A stretch of DNA of 15,161 bases. It comes from a bacterium (lineage in GTDB: Bacteria; Eremiobacterota; Eremiobacteria; Baltobacterales; Baltobacteraceae). A program made the position numbers and the translations under genes. The stretch is taken from contig JAJXXM010000352.1 of assembly GCA_021781095.1 (NCBI GenBank), positions 1 through 15,161 of the forward strand, given 5' to 3'. A model generated the notes under the pieces. That model made no database searches. It was not told the DNA's origin and worked only from the letters and a program-made list of their open reading frames with translations. Each line of letters begins with the position of its first letter. Position 1 is the first letter of the stretch. Positions 14,321-15,161 of the stretch are shown here, one piece after another.

Positions 14321-15161
14321 GCGGTCGCGAGGCGCTCCATGCTCTCCGGAGCGCTGACGCCGAGCACGCGCAAGGCATGGGCGAGCACGTGCGCGGTCGC
14401 TGCAGCGAGCGCAAGCCGCGCGAGGCGTTCGTCGCGGTTCTCGGAGAGAATGCGGCACTCGCCGTAAAACGCGTGAAAATCCGCGGCGATCTCGCGCGCA
14501 TAGCGCGCGAGCCGATGCGGGCTTAACGAGCTGACGACCGACTGCAGCACGCGCGGAAATTCTTCGATACGGCGCATCAGCGCGATCTCGCTCGGATGGG
14601 CGAGCGCTGCGAGGAACTCGCCCCGTCGGGCGATCGCGAGCTCCGTGGCGTCGGCGTTTCGCAGCACCGAGGCAATGCGCGCGTGTCCGTATTGCACGTA
14701 ATAGACCGGATTATCGTTGCTCTGCTCGGTGGCAAGTTGGAGATCGAAGGCGAGCGGCGTATCGGTGGCGAGCATCGCGAAGAAAAAGCGCGCCGCATCG
14801 ACGCCGACTTCGTCGAGAATCGCGTCGAGCGTGATAATATCGCCGGCGCGTTTGCTCATGGAGACTTGCTCGCCGCCGCGTAATAGCGTGACCTGCTGCG
14901 CGATGGCAACGTCGAGTTTCCCTTCATAACCGAAAGCGCTGGCGATGCCGCGGAGCCGTTCGATATAGCCGTGGTGATCGGGGCCGAGGAGATCGATCGC
15001 GCGGTCGGCGCGTTTGAGTTTCTCGTAGTGGTACGCGACGTCGGCGCAATAGTACGTCGGTTTGCCGTCGCTCTTCACGAGGACGCGGTCTTTATCGTCG
15101 CCGAATTGGGTGGCGCGAAAGTAGAGCGCGCCGTCGTTTTCGTAGGTGAGCCCGAGTTCGC
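14317..15161 (-). CDS. argS: Arginyl-tRNA synthetase ArgS, C-terminal part, 5' end outside the window
   Basis: About 280 residues of a class I synthetase that attaches arginine to its tRNA. The frame is open at the window edge, so the start is not present; a GTG at 15078 is internal because upstream residues also match the family (YENDGALYFRATQFGDDKDR then VLVKSDGKPTYYCADVAYH). Then come GPDHHGYIERLRG, the KMSKS-loop equivalent VSMSKRAGDIITLDAILDEV, DAARFFFAM and the QSNDNPVYYVQYGHARIASV segment that begins the anticodon-binding DALR domain, which runs to the end at residue Ala of ERLATA. Ser-Met-Ser-Lys-Arg in place of KMSKS is common for ArgS. It is convergent with the helicase gene and overlaps it by 4 bp at the stop codons. 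Confidence 0.97.
   Translation of the reverse strand, partial: ELGLTYENDGALYFRATQFGDDKDRVLVKSDGKPTYYCADVAYHYEKLKRADRAIDLLGPDHHGYIERLRGIASAFGYEGKLDVAIAQQVTLLRGGEQVSMSKRAGDIITLDAILDEVGVDAARFFFAMLATDTPLAFDLQLATEQSNDNPVYYVQYGHARIASVLRNADATELAIARRGEFLAALAHPSEIALMRRIEEFPRVLQSVVSSLSPHRLARYAREIAADFHAFYGECRILSENRDERLARLALAAATAHVLAHALRVLGVSAPESMERLATA

Overview
The window is GC-rich bacterial DNA with dense, often overlapping genes. It carries the export-gate genes of a flagellar-type type III secretion apparatus next to housekeeping genes (metF, secDF, argS). The base composition, and the pairing of a divergent flagellar-like system with ordinary genes, would fit a poorly sampled GC-rich phylum such as Eremiobacterota/Vulcanimicrobiota (WPS-2). 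That placement is an impression from memory and needs a phylogeny.

Region 1 (1-3357, all +): the 3' end of a lytic transglycosylase; a 180-aa protein whose C-terminus resembles the FliK/SctP length-control domain; a divergent FlgG/FlgF-type rod protein; a short FliM/SctQ-like protein; a canonical FliN; and FliP. The FliK-like, rod, FliM and FliN genes touch, overlap or nearly touch. A strong 12-bp hairpin separates fliN from fliP.

Region 2 (3358-5584): an interruption inside the normally contiguous fliP-fliQ-fliR-flhB-flhA order. It holds metF (+), a convergent small lipoprotein gene (-), and about 840 bp of divergent intergenic DNA. That DNA contains degenerate 19-bp repeats, two 69-bp dispersed-type repeats and a 38-bp tandem array.

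Region 3 (5585-9616, +): fliQ-fliR-flhB-flhA, each overlapping the next by 4 bp (ATGA, ATGA, GTGA), so very probably one translationally coupled unit.

Region 4 (9617-14320, +): a possible promoter, then secD-secF, then a HIRAN-domain superfamily 2 helicase that starts inside secF. SecF has an unusually long charged tail, and the first codons of the helicase contain a perfect 26-bp palindrome. The window closes with the 3' part of argS on the minus strand, overlapping the helicase end by 4 bp.

Taken together, FliP/Q/R, FlhB and FlhA would form the inner-membrane export gate, and FliM/FliN the cytoplasmic ring. The transglycosylase and rod-like protein would take the structure through the periplasm. 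FliM has no visible CheY-binding peptide and the rod protein lacks the usual N-terminal rod motif. No filament, motor or chemotaxis gene lies here. The system may therefore be a reduced flagellum or a flagellum-derived secretion device rather than a standard swimming motor. The ATPase, MS-ring and any substrates must lie outside the window.
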